Source of the DNA: Opeltia flavorubescens
Taxonomy: Eukaryota; Ascomycota; Lecanoromycetes; Teloschistales; Teloschistaceae
Direction: 5' to 3'
Assembly (NCBI GenBank): GCA_000442125.1
Contig: KE546978.1
Location: 1,421,702-1,485,701, forward strand
Length of the DNA: 64,000 nucleotides
This document shows, piece after piece, positions 1-11,450 of the stretch. How positions within the stretch are numbered: position 1 is the stretch's first letter; every line of letters begins with the position of its first letter. The notes below the pieces were generated by a model. That model was not told where the DNA came from, ran no database searches, and was given only the letters and a program-made list of their open reading frames with translations. The position numbers and the translations under genes were made by a program.

Positions 1-16
1 GGTAGAGTCACTGCTA

Positions 17-1551
17 CTACTTGGGTTTGATCTTGAAGTCAAGATCCGTTCCTGCACTAGTGAGAGTACCCATGACAGCCTCAAGCTGTGGCTGAGTGCA
101 AGTCATATTGATAGATACCTGGTAAGCAGTCGGAGACTGTTGCGTGGTAGTAGGAGTTGTGGCGGTAGTCCTCGGAGTTTGCGGTTGTCGGCCCTCTACG
201 CTCGTTGAATGACGCCTCAAGGATGGACTCCCTGCTGATTGTTTGGGCGTGAGGCTATCAGACGGCGCTAGACCAATGATATTCATCACATTTTCCCCTT
301 GCGAGAGTGTGAGTAATCCAGGTAAGAGGTCTATCGCCTGATATAAGGGTGAGCTTACCGTAAGTCTCGTATGGTGCATTGATGACTGTCCTGGCTGGGG
401 TTTGCACGGCTTGGAAGAGGCCTTCGCTCGGACCTGTAGAAGCAGGATGCTGGCTTAATAGGTACGGACTCTGATAGGATGCACTATCTGGAGGCTCGTT
501 CACCCAGGATTCCAACGGAAATGAGGGCGTCCCGTCAGGAAAGGTCTTCGGAGTCAGAAGCCCATCTTGTTCGAGGAAACCAGGCCAGGTCGTTGATGAT
601 GGTAATCCGATGCCATTCTGGCGACCGTATGGTGCCCTTTCGGTCAGCTGCTGGAAGCTATCGGGTCTTTGATCACGAGCGCTCAGATCCTCCACCCTAG
701 TCTCGTTATGATGATTCCCATTCTGATACTGTTCGCCATCAACGTCCCCACCCTCGTCATCATCCTCGTCCTCATCCTCATCGTCTTCTTCAATGACCTT
801 ATTGATATTGCCTGGATATCCTTGTCGATCTGAGAGCTCCGTACCCGAACCTGCTGTTGAGTCATTCAAGGTAGGGGTCATCTTTCTTGGAACGCTTTCT
901 ATGCTGCTTCTTCTACCATTGGAATGATTCTCATGCCGCATGCGGAGCGTGGAGTAGCGGTTTTTGAGGGCCAACGTAGTTCTTTTGGTGGTATGAGAAG
1001 CTGCGACGGTAGTCCAGTTGGTTCCATGGCTTAAGACAGTATGGAGTAGGTGATTATCCTAGAGAACGTCAATATTTCGATGGAATATCAGAACCTTGGT
1101 GTTACGATGGTACAACCTCATCTGTAGTCCAGTCGCAGTAATTGATGTCCGGGTCTAATACTTGAGTCCAGTGGCTGGAACATTGATCCGAGCTTCTGGA
1201 TGCTACGGCACGTGCAACCTGAGCCCAATTTGTGCCATGCTTGCGCACGGCTTCGATTAGCTTCGAGTCTTCATCTTCGGACCAAGGACCCTTGGCTGTC
1301 CCTTCTGCAAGACTGTTCCACCATCGTCTACGACAGTCTTTGTTGGAACGACCGGGTATGGATTTAGCTAATTCCCTCCATAGAAGAGGACGAGACTGGG
1401 CCAAGGCTGAAAACCCTCAGTATCATCCACGACATGCATCACCAATGTTAGGTGGTTTGTAACCATGGTGATGATTCGGCTTACCATTGTTTACCAAGCG
1501 TCGTAGCAAAGCGTCCTCCTCGTGAGTCCAATTACGCCTAGCTCGAGCCAT
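17..1551 (-). CDS. Three-repeat Myb/SANT DNA-binding protein
   Basis: Probable nuclear transcription factor of 445 aa. Model: complement(17..297, 359..1058, 1117..1406, 1485..1551), with introns of 61, 58 and 78 bp that all keep frame. Three Myb repeats lie in tandem. Repeat 1 starts at NWTHEEDALL and is split by the first intron, ending LAKSIPGRSNKDCRRRWWN. Repeat 2 is KGPWSEDED...HGTNWAQVA. Repeat 3 is DWTTDED...HGTNWTTVA and ends LALKNRYSTLR, the usual end of the third repeat in fungal Myb proteins. After it comes an acidic stretch (EEDDEDEDEDDDEGG) and a Ser/Pro/Thr-rich tail. The ATG at 1551 was chosen because repeat 1 begins seven residues later. The neighbouring PKS is on the same strand 1.5 kb away, so a role in cluster control is possible but is only inference. 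Confidence 0.8.
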
Positions 1552-3031
1552 GTCGCCAAGGAACTTATATGATGCTTATCCATCCAGCGCGGCCTTGGCC
1601 TACACGCAGATGATCCCAAGCTTAGGGAAATCTCCCCACAATACTCAACGAAATTATGTACAGAGTTGGCGGGATTGCTTCTCCAGATATCAACGAACGG
1701 CAGACTTATGCAAACCTGGAGTTCGAGTGGCACGGCATTTTGAAGGGCAAATGTCCCGCTTCAGCCTCATCTACTGACAGCTGACTTCAGATGTCATTTA
1801 GTACAAATTGCCTTCTTCGTAAAGGCAGGCAGCAGAGGACTTGACAAGTGGGAGTATAAGGATCATGACATCATCGAATGCATGCAAGAGTTTTGGTCGT
1901 TATTGTGGGTCGCAGGACGAAGGAATCGAAGATGAGCTGTTGCGATTGCTCACTTCGTATCTGGCCATGACTGGTTCCCAGGGAACCCGATTTGACCATT
2001 AATGAAGGCACGTCATATTGTTCCAGCAGCATTTAGCATTGCCATAGCTGGGAAATGCGGGTAATCGCGAAAGTTCCGGAAAACCGATAGTCAATCGTGC
2101 CGATAAATCCTTTCCTCGCCGTATGCTACGGGATCTGGGTGAGCTACGAACGGCAGCACACGTGATCGTCATGTAAAATTACTGAAAAAGGTACACCCTT
2201 GAGAAGAGGAATGTGGTATGCCGTAGGAAGCGAAGAGAAGCCGACGCATACTGTTCCATGATTTGTACTTGTATGCCGTGTTACAATAAGCGATCAGCAC
2301 GCAATTGTTGTGTGTGTTGCACGAAGGATTTTCAGCTACTGCAGATCGGAATACCGAGGAATCCTTCGGGGAAACACCTTGAGCGAGAGGGGTGGAAGGA
2401 TTGCATCCTGTTCCTCAGATGGCAATTTCTGAATATTAATTTCAAAAAGTGGAGAAACATCTTGAAGATATCAACCGCCAACACTAATATATTCCCAGAG
2501 ACATCCGACTCGATGAGTGTATGATTGGTTGTAGTGTTTTTTTGCTTTGACCTTCGCGAGGCTACAGTTGAACAAGGCTGATGTGGTCCAGCTGATAAGC
2601 GGAGCGGTACATCAGTGGCCAATAGGGAATTCAAGTTGAAACGCAATGACGCAATAGCATAAAGATGATATGGATAAAGCGAGGCACAGTAGGAATACCA
2701 GTGATCAATTCTTAGTCTCTGTCCTACGAGCATATCGGAGACAAACAAGACACGTGCAACAAGATTGGTGCAGGTGTATGCTTATCTTTTTGCTGCGCCG
2801 TGGTCTGTTGTTCAAAGTCTTTGGGTTGCCGAAAGCTGTAGGTGTGAAGATACTAGGCATGCATGTATCGACATACTTCTAACCTCAAGTAGTGTCGTAC
2901 AGAGCTGGAGATTAGCCCTAGCCCTATTGACTTCTCGGTTGCGGCGTCTTGGCGCGTACTCTAGCGTAATGTTGACATCTCAATCATATCCAGAGACTCA
3001 CCTTGTCAAGCTCCACGTTCTCTGGACATTG
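1552..3031. other. Intergenic, no supported gene
   Basis: About 1.5 kb between the Myb gene start and the PKS stop. Short open frames occur on both strands but none shows a family motif or convincing splice pattern. It should hold the Myb promoter and the PKS 3' end. Confidence 0.5.
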
Positions 3032-6000
3032 CTAAGCGTACTCGTCTTTTTCCAAGCCTACATGTTTAGACAAGAAATCGTAACCCGCGACGATCGCTTC
3101 CATCCCAGCCTCATTTGCTCGGTGCTCGGGGTAGACGTCAAAGAGATGCGGCACACCTTCCACAATTCTAATGTCTGCGTCGACCTCCTGATCCCTGAGG
3201 GCCTCGAATGTCCGTATGCTCTGCTGCCACGGGATAAGATCATCTTCGCGAGGGTGAATAATGAAGGTGGGTGTTGCGTACAAGCCCCGACGAATGTTGG
3301 CCTGCGGACTGACTTGAGCAATGAGTTGTGGTGAAGGTGCTGCAGCCTCCGCTCGACTCCGCTTATCAAGCCCATGCAGAAGAACGTGCAACGTACGACC
3401 GTGCCAATTCATGTACAATGCCAGCCGACTCCGCGCATCATCACTTGCCATCCACCCGCCCAGCGCTCGTTTTCGAGGAGGAACATTGTATGCCACGATC
3501 GGCTGCTCAGAAATACCGGCCCACACATCATGGTCGAGCTCATACGTCAAAGATAAGCCTCGAGCCGCTGCAGTGTCGTCTCTGGAGCCAACAGGAATGT
3601 TCGGTGTCGTCCAGAAAGAATCTTCATAATCGGTGGGGCAGTAAAAGGCGAGGATGGCATCGGGTGCTGAGATATTCCTTGCAGCACTTTGCCATGCAAG
3701 AGACATCGCCAGGTGACCTCCGGTGGACCACCCCACGGCCACAACTTTCTTCGCATCGACGTGAATGTCTTTACGCATGAGTGAAAGTTGAGGCAACTCG
3801 TTCCTGATCCAAGCGAGAGCATCCAATACATCAGTCATCGGTCCTTTAGTGAGACTTGTTTCCGGACAAAGCCGATAGTCAACACTGATTGGTAGGAACC
3901 CGCGTGTCAGGAGCATTTGGGTCTGCTCTGGCCGAATGTCATCTCGCGAAAGCATGATGTGTCCTCCGCCGTGGATAATAAGTGCTAGGTCGCTGTTAGC
4001 CCGTTAGTACAGGAGATCTTTTCAATGGAGCTGGTATAAAGGTGCTTACCAACGGGCAGAGGTCTCCTAGGATCGATTGTCTCTTGAGGGTAATAGATGT
4101 CTGCATGAAGGTCTAATCCATCCACCTTCTTGAATACCATTGTCTCCCGCGATTGATCGGCTTTCTCACCTCGCGCATCGAAAATCCGATCTGCCATTGC
4201 ATCGGTGTCAGGAGAATGTAGCCCATCGTAGGGTGAGGCCGTGATCACTCTTAGGATATCGGATTCTTTCGTCTCGCTATCGGTCCAATCTACCCATTGG
4301 AATCCCGCAGTATGCAAGTCACGCTTCCAGCGCCACTCATCAGCCAATGCGTGGTCTCGACCGTCCTTGAAAAGCCACCAGCCTTCTAGGAGTCCAAAGA
4401 CAAGATCAAACCAGAACAGATTCCGGGTGAGCTCGACAAGGCATACAATACCATCAGGACGCAACATTCTACGAATGTTGGTTGTACACTTCACTAGTTT
4501 TTGGGTGGCATGTATACAGTTGATTGAAACGATGATATCATACGCTCCAATCACTTCGGCGTCCGGATCTTGCTCGATGTCCAGCACTGCGTACTCCATA
4601 AACGACCACTTGGCGAATTTGCGGCGAGCTGCTGCAACAAGCGAGGAAGAAAGGTCTGTGAAGGTGTATGAGAATTTGCGTTTAATCCTGAGTCCGGCAA
4701 GAGTCTCGACAAGATGCTTGGTCGTTCCTCCTGTGCCTGCCCCAAGTTCGAGAATCTTGATCTCACGATCATAATCAATGCGCTCTAGGGCAGATGACAA
4801 ATATTGAGCAAGAAGTAAGCTCCCTGTCCTGAACATTGGCGCGTTGGTGTACACGTCCTCTAGCAGGGAGCGTGCAGCCGAGTCACGGAATATCAGTGCC
4901 AAAGGATCAGCTTTGCCAACGAGACAATCCGCAAGCCGAGGTGCCGTCGTATGAAGCAATTTAGTCTCTGAAGCGTGATGGGGAAATCTCTCCAACATGC
5001 GATTGTGCAAAACACTGGCAGGGGTATCAGGAACTGGCTCGGATGTGCGATGGTACATCGTGTCACTCATCCGCTCCGCAAGGCCACCAATTTCTAGGAT
5101 TTTGAACAGCTGCCGAACAAGCTTTGTGTGATTCGGTTTGCAATTTGGCAAGCGGATGTGTTCGCCAACCTCAATCTTTCCTAGGTCACAGCCTAGAGTT
5201 TTGAAAGCTTCTACCACATACTGTTGAACGAGCTGAGATTGCAGTGGAAATACCTCGGTACTGAAATTTGCAAAGGAGGTCTCATTGGCATAGTCATCAT
5301 AGAGTCGTCTCACCTGAAGGAAGCTCTCGCGGCTTTTGACCGCTACATTGGATTTCGGCTCTTCTTGTCGTCCCTTATCACTCTTGACTACTGGAGCCGG
5401 CGCCGCGTCTGATCTCGGGTCATCAAGAGAGTCCTCGACTAGCGTTGTAATTGATTTCGCATCACTGTCAACTGCGTCCGCTGGTTGGATGCGTCCTCCG
5501 AGCGAAAGCACATCGCTGCACTCTTGGAATTGCCCTTGAGTCAAACTCACACGAAAGCGCTTGCTAATTTCCGCAAGCACTTCAGTGACAAGCAACGAAT
5601 CAATTCCGAGGTCATTAAGAGTGGTGGCAGGTAAGATCTCTTCGATAGGAATCTCGAGAATCTCACTGAACATCTTGCGGATTTGGTGAATCACGTCAAT
5701 ACTGCCATTATGGCTCTCCACCAGCAACTGATTTCGGGAAGCTTTCTGAGTTTTCCCGACTGCGGACTGTTTGGGAAGCGAATTCTGTATGACCGATTCC
5801 TTTGAATATCCATCATCAGCCGGTGTAGGCAAACACGATTGATATCCAGAGTCATCCATGTGTTCGCTGTTGGTTTCACTCACGTCAGCCCCTGTGTGCG
5901 TTGCCGTGTTGAGTCTCGTCAGTGTTCTCGCCAAAACTCTGAGTGGTACACTATGGAATCGAGCACCCATAATGGCTACAACGAGAGTCTTGGACGCAGC

Positions 6001-9000
6001 GTCATATACCAGTATATTGTTCAGCACGTCGATCTTAGACGTCCTGTCATACTGCGAGTAAACGGTCCATGTCCGAGATTCAGATTTATCCGTAACGAAT
6101 GTTTCTGAAAGTATGATTTCGTCCACAGCGGTACACATGAAAACCTCATCTTTCTTACGTGAGGATAGGCGATTGACATGAACGCCTGCAACTTGCAGAA
6201 AGTTGTCCAAGGGGATCGGATCACAAACGACGGAAGCCATGCCCCATAGTGGATCTCTGGGAAGGGACACATGGCCGACGGCCTCATGATCCAGTGCCGA
6301 GACACTTTGAACACCGCGATAATAATCCGCATAATCGACCACCTCGGAAAAGAGCTCGTACACTATAGGTCCACTGATCCCTGTTGCCGATGGTATAGCC
6401 AGAATGCGATCAGCGCGAGAACTCTTCGCGAACCTTTCAAGCAATGACAGACGACTTTCAACAAAGCCGCTTCCAACGGGTATAAGGTTAATTTGGCCTT
6501 TGGCATGCTCTGTGGCGTCTTCATTGATCCTCTTATCCTTGGATTGCTGGCTGAAAACCACAAAATTCCACTGATTCGCCGCCCTTCTCGAAAACCGCAT
6601 GAAGACTGTCAAAGCATCATCTAGTCCAAGAGGCGCCGACATGCTAAGGTTCTCAATATGTGGCGGCGTCGCATTCAAGTATTCGGTACTGACGATTGCC
6701 ATAGCGCATCTGGTGGCAATCTCGATGTACATGGATGCTGGGCATAAACTCTGGCCAGCGACCGCATGCCCCTGACAGCCAAGCTCGAAGACATGATAAG
6801 AGGTATCCACTTGGAACAAATACTCACCAGTGTCGGCACCGTCCTGAATTAGCTCTACTAGGCTTGGCTCCTTGACTATTGTGTCGTGAAGATTCATGGA
6901 CGAAGTTCCCTTTGACCTTGGCTTGTAATCAATCCAATGATGGACCTGCTCGAATTGATACGGTGGGAGATTATGATGGCCATAGCGGTGTCTGGAAGAA
7001 GGATGGAAAAGCCAATACTGGACTGAACTTCCGGATGACCAAAGCTGGCAGGCAGCATCAGCAAGATTCTTTGTTGCCTTGAAACTGCTTATATCCATGG
7101 AGATGAAAGTATGTGTGTTTTCGGGGCTGCGGACGATCCGACGTGCCATGGCGATGATAGGAGACGTTGAGCCTGCCTCGAGCCATATGGCTGAATGGAA
7201 ACGTCCACTCAATCGTTGGACAGCATCGGCAAAGTATACTGGCTGCCTCGTATGCTGGACAATCTCCTCGGCTGTGAATTGCGACCAATTTTCATGCGCA
7301 GAGCAAGTTTCGATATGAATGCGAGGCGGTCGTATATCGATAGACTCAGCTACATGTCGTAACTCGTTCAGTATACCATCTGCAACGTAGGAATGGTATG
7401 CGTGAGTATTTCCAAGTCGAGTGATCTTGTATGCTTTGCATTCCTCCTCCACCCTTGCCATGGACGCAGTATCGCCCGCAAGTACGAAGCTGCGGGGACC
7501 ATTATGGCAAGCCACCTCTACCCGCAAACCGCTTATTGCATTCACGATATCAAGGACGACATCGACCTCCTCACGATAACATTCCACTGACAGCATGCGA
7601 CCACATTCCGGACCCCAAACGTCTCGGATAAGGCGAGCCCGACCAGAGACAAGGCGGAACGTGTCCTCAAGCGTCATCGAGTCAGCAACACACATCGCTG
7701 CTAGCTGACCAAAGCTATGTCCGATCAAAGTATCGATCTCAAGGCCACTGTCAAGCCAACATCTAGCAGAAGATACTTGCAAAGATAGCAGCATACAATG
7801 AAGGGCCACAATGTCTTCAACTGGCTGATTCCGAAAGATGTCAGGGTAAATGCTTTGAAGCCCGACTTTTTGACAAGCCATATCGCACTCATCCTAGACA
7901 AACTAGTCAGCATCAACGGGCTAAGACTCGAAGGCCGTGGGCTGCGAAGAGCTACATACCAAGTGCTTCCGGAACAGATCAGAGGAATCATACAAATCCT
8001 TCGAGACGGTGACGGTGTTGCCCGTTTGTCCACCGAATGCCATTACTACCGACTGCTTTCCCGTTCGGGTAATTTTTGGCTCATCCAGATAAGCAATTTC
8101 CTTCACATCACTGGCTGTGAACGCAGTGCGAAAGTCAAACGAAGGATTACTTCGCCTAGCTATGTTGTAGGCGATATCAGCAGCCGGTGTCCCTGCCCCA
8201 GACAGAGATGTCTTCAGTGCGTCCAGGTACATCTTGACGCTATTTTCAGACTTTGCGGAGATCATGATCGNATAGACGTCAGCGGACAACGAGCTCTGGC
8301 CATTTGCTAAACCTTTCCTTGAACGTGACGAAGGCTCCTGGTGTGGACGCAGAATAATTGCAGCATTGCTACCTGCAGCACCATAGTTGTTCACTAGCGC
8401 AAGATGCCGTTGCGCGACCCATGGCTGAAGAGTCGTTGGGATTTTTATCCTGTCAAGCGGAGAGTGCTGAATGCGCGGATTGAGAGATTCAAAATTGGCC
8501 TGCTTAGGAATTGTCTCATGCTGCATCATCAGAAGAGTCTTGATGACGGCAGCAGCACCCGAAGCAGCTTCCGTATGTCCAATGTTGTCTTTGACAGAAC
8601 CCAAAAATAATCGTTCATTCCGGGATGATCCAGTGAGCGCTAGGCGGACGCTTTCATATTCTATGGGGTCACCTACCGGAGTTCCAGTGCCGTGGGCTTC
8701 GACAAAAGTCACATGGCTAGGTTCAACGCAAGCGGCGGAGAGGACTTTCTTGTACAGCGAGCTTTGAGAATGCGAGTCTGGAACTGTGATGGGACTGCTA
8801 TTTGAACCTTGATTGACAGCAGATGCGGCAATGAGTCCAAGGACCGGGTCACCGTCGTCTATGGCCTTGGAAAGTGGCTTCAAGAACAGCATACCCGCGC
8901 CTTCACCACGGCAGTAGCCACTAGCTTGCGCATCGAACGCTTTGGACGATCCATTCGGATTTAGGAAAGATGCGGCAGCAAGGTTCTGGTGCAGGTCGGG

Positions 9001-10810
9001 ACTCGTGATGACGTTGACTCCGCCAGCTAATGCTAGAGAGCATTCTCCGCCGAGTAGTGCCTGTTGCAGAATATCAGCTAACTCACTCACTCAGGATCTA
9101 TACCAAGCCAAACCTTGCACGCTGTGTGAATTGCCACGGCCGATGACGAACACGCCGTATCGAATGTAATTGACGGACCTTCCCACCCAAAGAAATGACT
9201 AATACGACCACTAATGAACGACCGAAGAGTTCCCAGAGCGGAGAATGCATTCGCATCTTCAGATGCGACATTGGCTTCGTACTCGACAGCCCCAACACCA
9301 AGGTAACAGCCAACGTCGATCTTCCTCTCCGAAACCGGTGCATTGCAATATCCCGCAGACTCTAGCGTCTCGTAAGCAACCTGTAAAGCAAGCCTTTGCT
9401 GCGGATCCATGGACTTTGCTTCTCTCCCTGAGACTTCGAAGAATCTATGGTCGAACACATCAGGATGCTCGAGAAAATTACCCCAGAAACTGTCTAATTT
9501 CGGCCCTCTGGTGACATCTGTTTGTTTGAATCGCCAATCTGGGAGCTTGCCAAATGAAGTCTTGCCCGAGCTGATTAATTGCCAGAACTGTTCCACCGAG
9601 TCTGCTCCAGGGTAACGGCATGCCATGCCTACCACTGCAATTTCTTCCGGTCTTCCTGTAGGAGTGTGGAGAGTCTTATGTGATACGCTATTCGTGAGTC
9701 CTATATGCTGATTGGGCAACAAGGAACGCGGAATGCAAGATTCACCTCCAAAGGAAACAAAATCAATGGTTTCTGAAGGTATATCTCCTACAGTCGATCT
9801 GATTGTTTGAAACCAATGAGCCCGCTTGCACAAAATATTGTCTATTGCGATATGATGTAGACTGCCCGACGAGATCACTTCAGCATCGGCAGTAGATCTC
9901 AGGGGTAAATGAAGCTGGCTCGCGTTTGGCAATTTGAGGCTGTCCGTCTTGTCACAAAGCTGCCTTAGAAGCTGAGCAGACTGCGCATGTTTTGCGTGAT
10001 GATATGAACCATCAAGACCGATGGCCGTTAATGTTATACCACCCTGACGTAATCGAGAGCAGAACGACTCTTCATCACGTGTAGGTAAGGTAATTGTCAG
10101 TGTGTTTATATCTGTTATGCATGAAACGTAAGCCTAGTGATAGTCAGCTTTGTCCCTGATCAGTCTTGTCCAGAGGAACATACGTTAGGAAATCGATCCA
10201 GACAAGTGTCAAGGTACGTCCGTTCCGAATCTTTTTTCCAGCGGACAGATATTGCGGTCATATGGTTTACTACATCCCCTGATGCTTCTTGCGCATCAAT
10301 AATGATACCAATACACGCCGCCAAGCGCAAACTATTCGACACCGCTGCTTTGAACTCCGTCCAATTCCTGGAAGATGCAAGTGCAGCAGCGGATAGAAAG
10401 CCAATACAGAAACCCTGCGCTGCTTCAAAGCTAGGTAATCCGTCTTCTTGGTTGGAATTTCTAGATATTCGAAAAAGGTCAATGACGTGAGATACGACCG
10501 TCAGTGGAGCCAAGTGAGTGTTGGATAGACGTTGCAGATCCAGGCTGCTTTTCCCATTCGCAAAGTTCTGGAGCTCCTCGAATTTTGTTTTCCCATCGAT
10601 GCCGGTAGCAAACGGTAGGTTTTCCAGTGTAGGCCATAGCGATGGAAGTCTGGCTAGTGTTTCGGCCAGAAAGACGAGATCGGGATCGTTGTTGATGACA
10701 GTTTGTACTTCAATGATACGCTCGTGCGTCCATTTGGTTATCTGTGGGCCAAAGAGAGCGATGCGGTGTTTTGAAGTGCCATTTGTGACAGCATTAGAAA
10801 GTCTAGTCAT
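3032..10810 (-). CDS. Non-reducing polyketide synthase SAT-KS-AT-PT-ACP-CMeT-TE
   Basis: Cytosolic iterative type I PKS of about 2,514 aa. Model: complement(3032..3984, 4050..7893, 7960..9060, 9114..10133, 10184..10810); the four introns of 50-66 bp all keep frame. Domains in order: starter-unit ACP transacylase with GFCIG (Cys135); ketosynthase with DTACSSS (Cys537), EAHGTGT (His672) and His711; malonyl acyltransferase with GHSFGQL (Ser976); product template with His1292 and Asp1479 (DNFLQVAG); one ACP with LGIDSL (Ser1682); C-methyltransferase with the SAM motif ELGAGTGG near 1965; and an alpha/beta-hydrolase domain with HGGGH, GWSTGG (Ser2284), Asp near 2446 and His2477. All catalytic residues appear intact. 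Order and length match synthases of methylated orsellinic acids with an esterase-like release domain; the exact product cannot be read. One unresolved base (8271) lies in the KS-AT linker. It is transcribed divergently from the P450. Confidence 0.95.
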
Positions 10811-11450
10811 TGTTGCGTCTCAGCAGTATTCACTCCTCGGGCATTGTTGTGTTCATTGTTTGGTATCTCTGTACAGAAAAACTTCTTCGTGAATCAAATT
10901 ATTTGATGATCTACAATATCCACCTGACAAACAATCTCCATGCAAACTTCACCGCTCTAGGCAATTCCTTGAGAGTGCTCCCTGTTAATCGGACCCTAAT
11001 GATTGAAAACGCCCCACGGAGGCTTGCAGAGACGAAGACCAATGATAATTGGCTCGTTTGACGGAATACTTGGTGTTCCTGCAACTAAATCCTTTGGCGA
11101 GGTAGCTGCTGGGACCGAGTATTTACAACCTTTCACGTACAACATACCGGACTTTACCTACGTCATATCCTCGAGAGTTCGGGATGTGGGCACGCAGTGC
11201 ACTACGTGGGCCTCGAGCGGAACCTTTCGGTAAGAGAGAGAGGTGTGAAGGATCTAATATTGGTAATCGAACCTTGGGTCTCCGTGCTGGCTGGGCATTC
11301 TCCCATGTCCTCTTCGATCAACCACGAGATCCTAATCACGTCATCGCTACTCCAGAGAAACTTCTGGATGTCTCGCAGTAACATTTACGTGCCTTCATCA
11401 AGAATTGGTCAACCTTCTCAAGCGTATTCCGCCTCTATAGTACCGCAACA
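10811..11450. promoter_or_regulatory. Shared divergent upstream region of PKS and P450
   Basis: 640 bp between the divergent ATGs of the PKS (10810) and the P450 (11451). Two biosynthetic genes head to head on one short region suggests co-regulation. No gene is supported here, and I could not identify a specific operator with confidence. Confidence 0.5.

Noticed and set aside
2213-2524. Cys-rich 103-codon open frame (CTCMPC, CCVCC)
   Set aside because: No signal peptide, no family pattern, opposite open frames of equal length, and no splice or start context; most likely chance.
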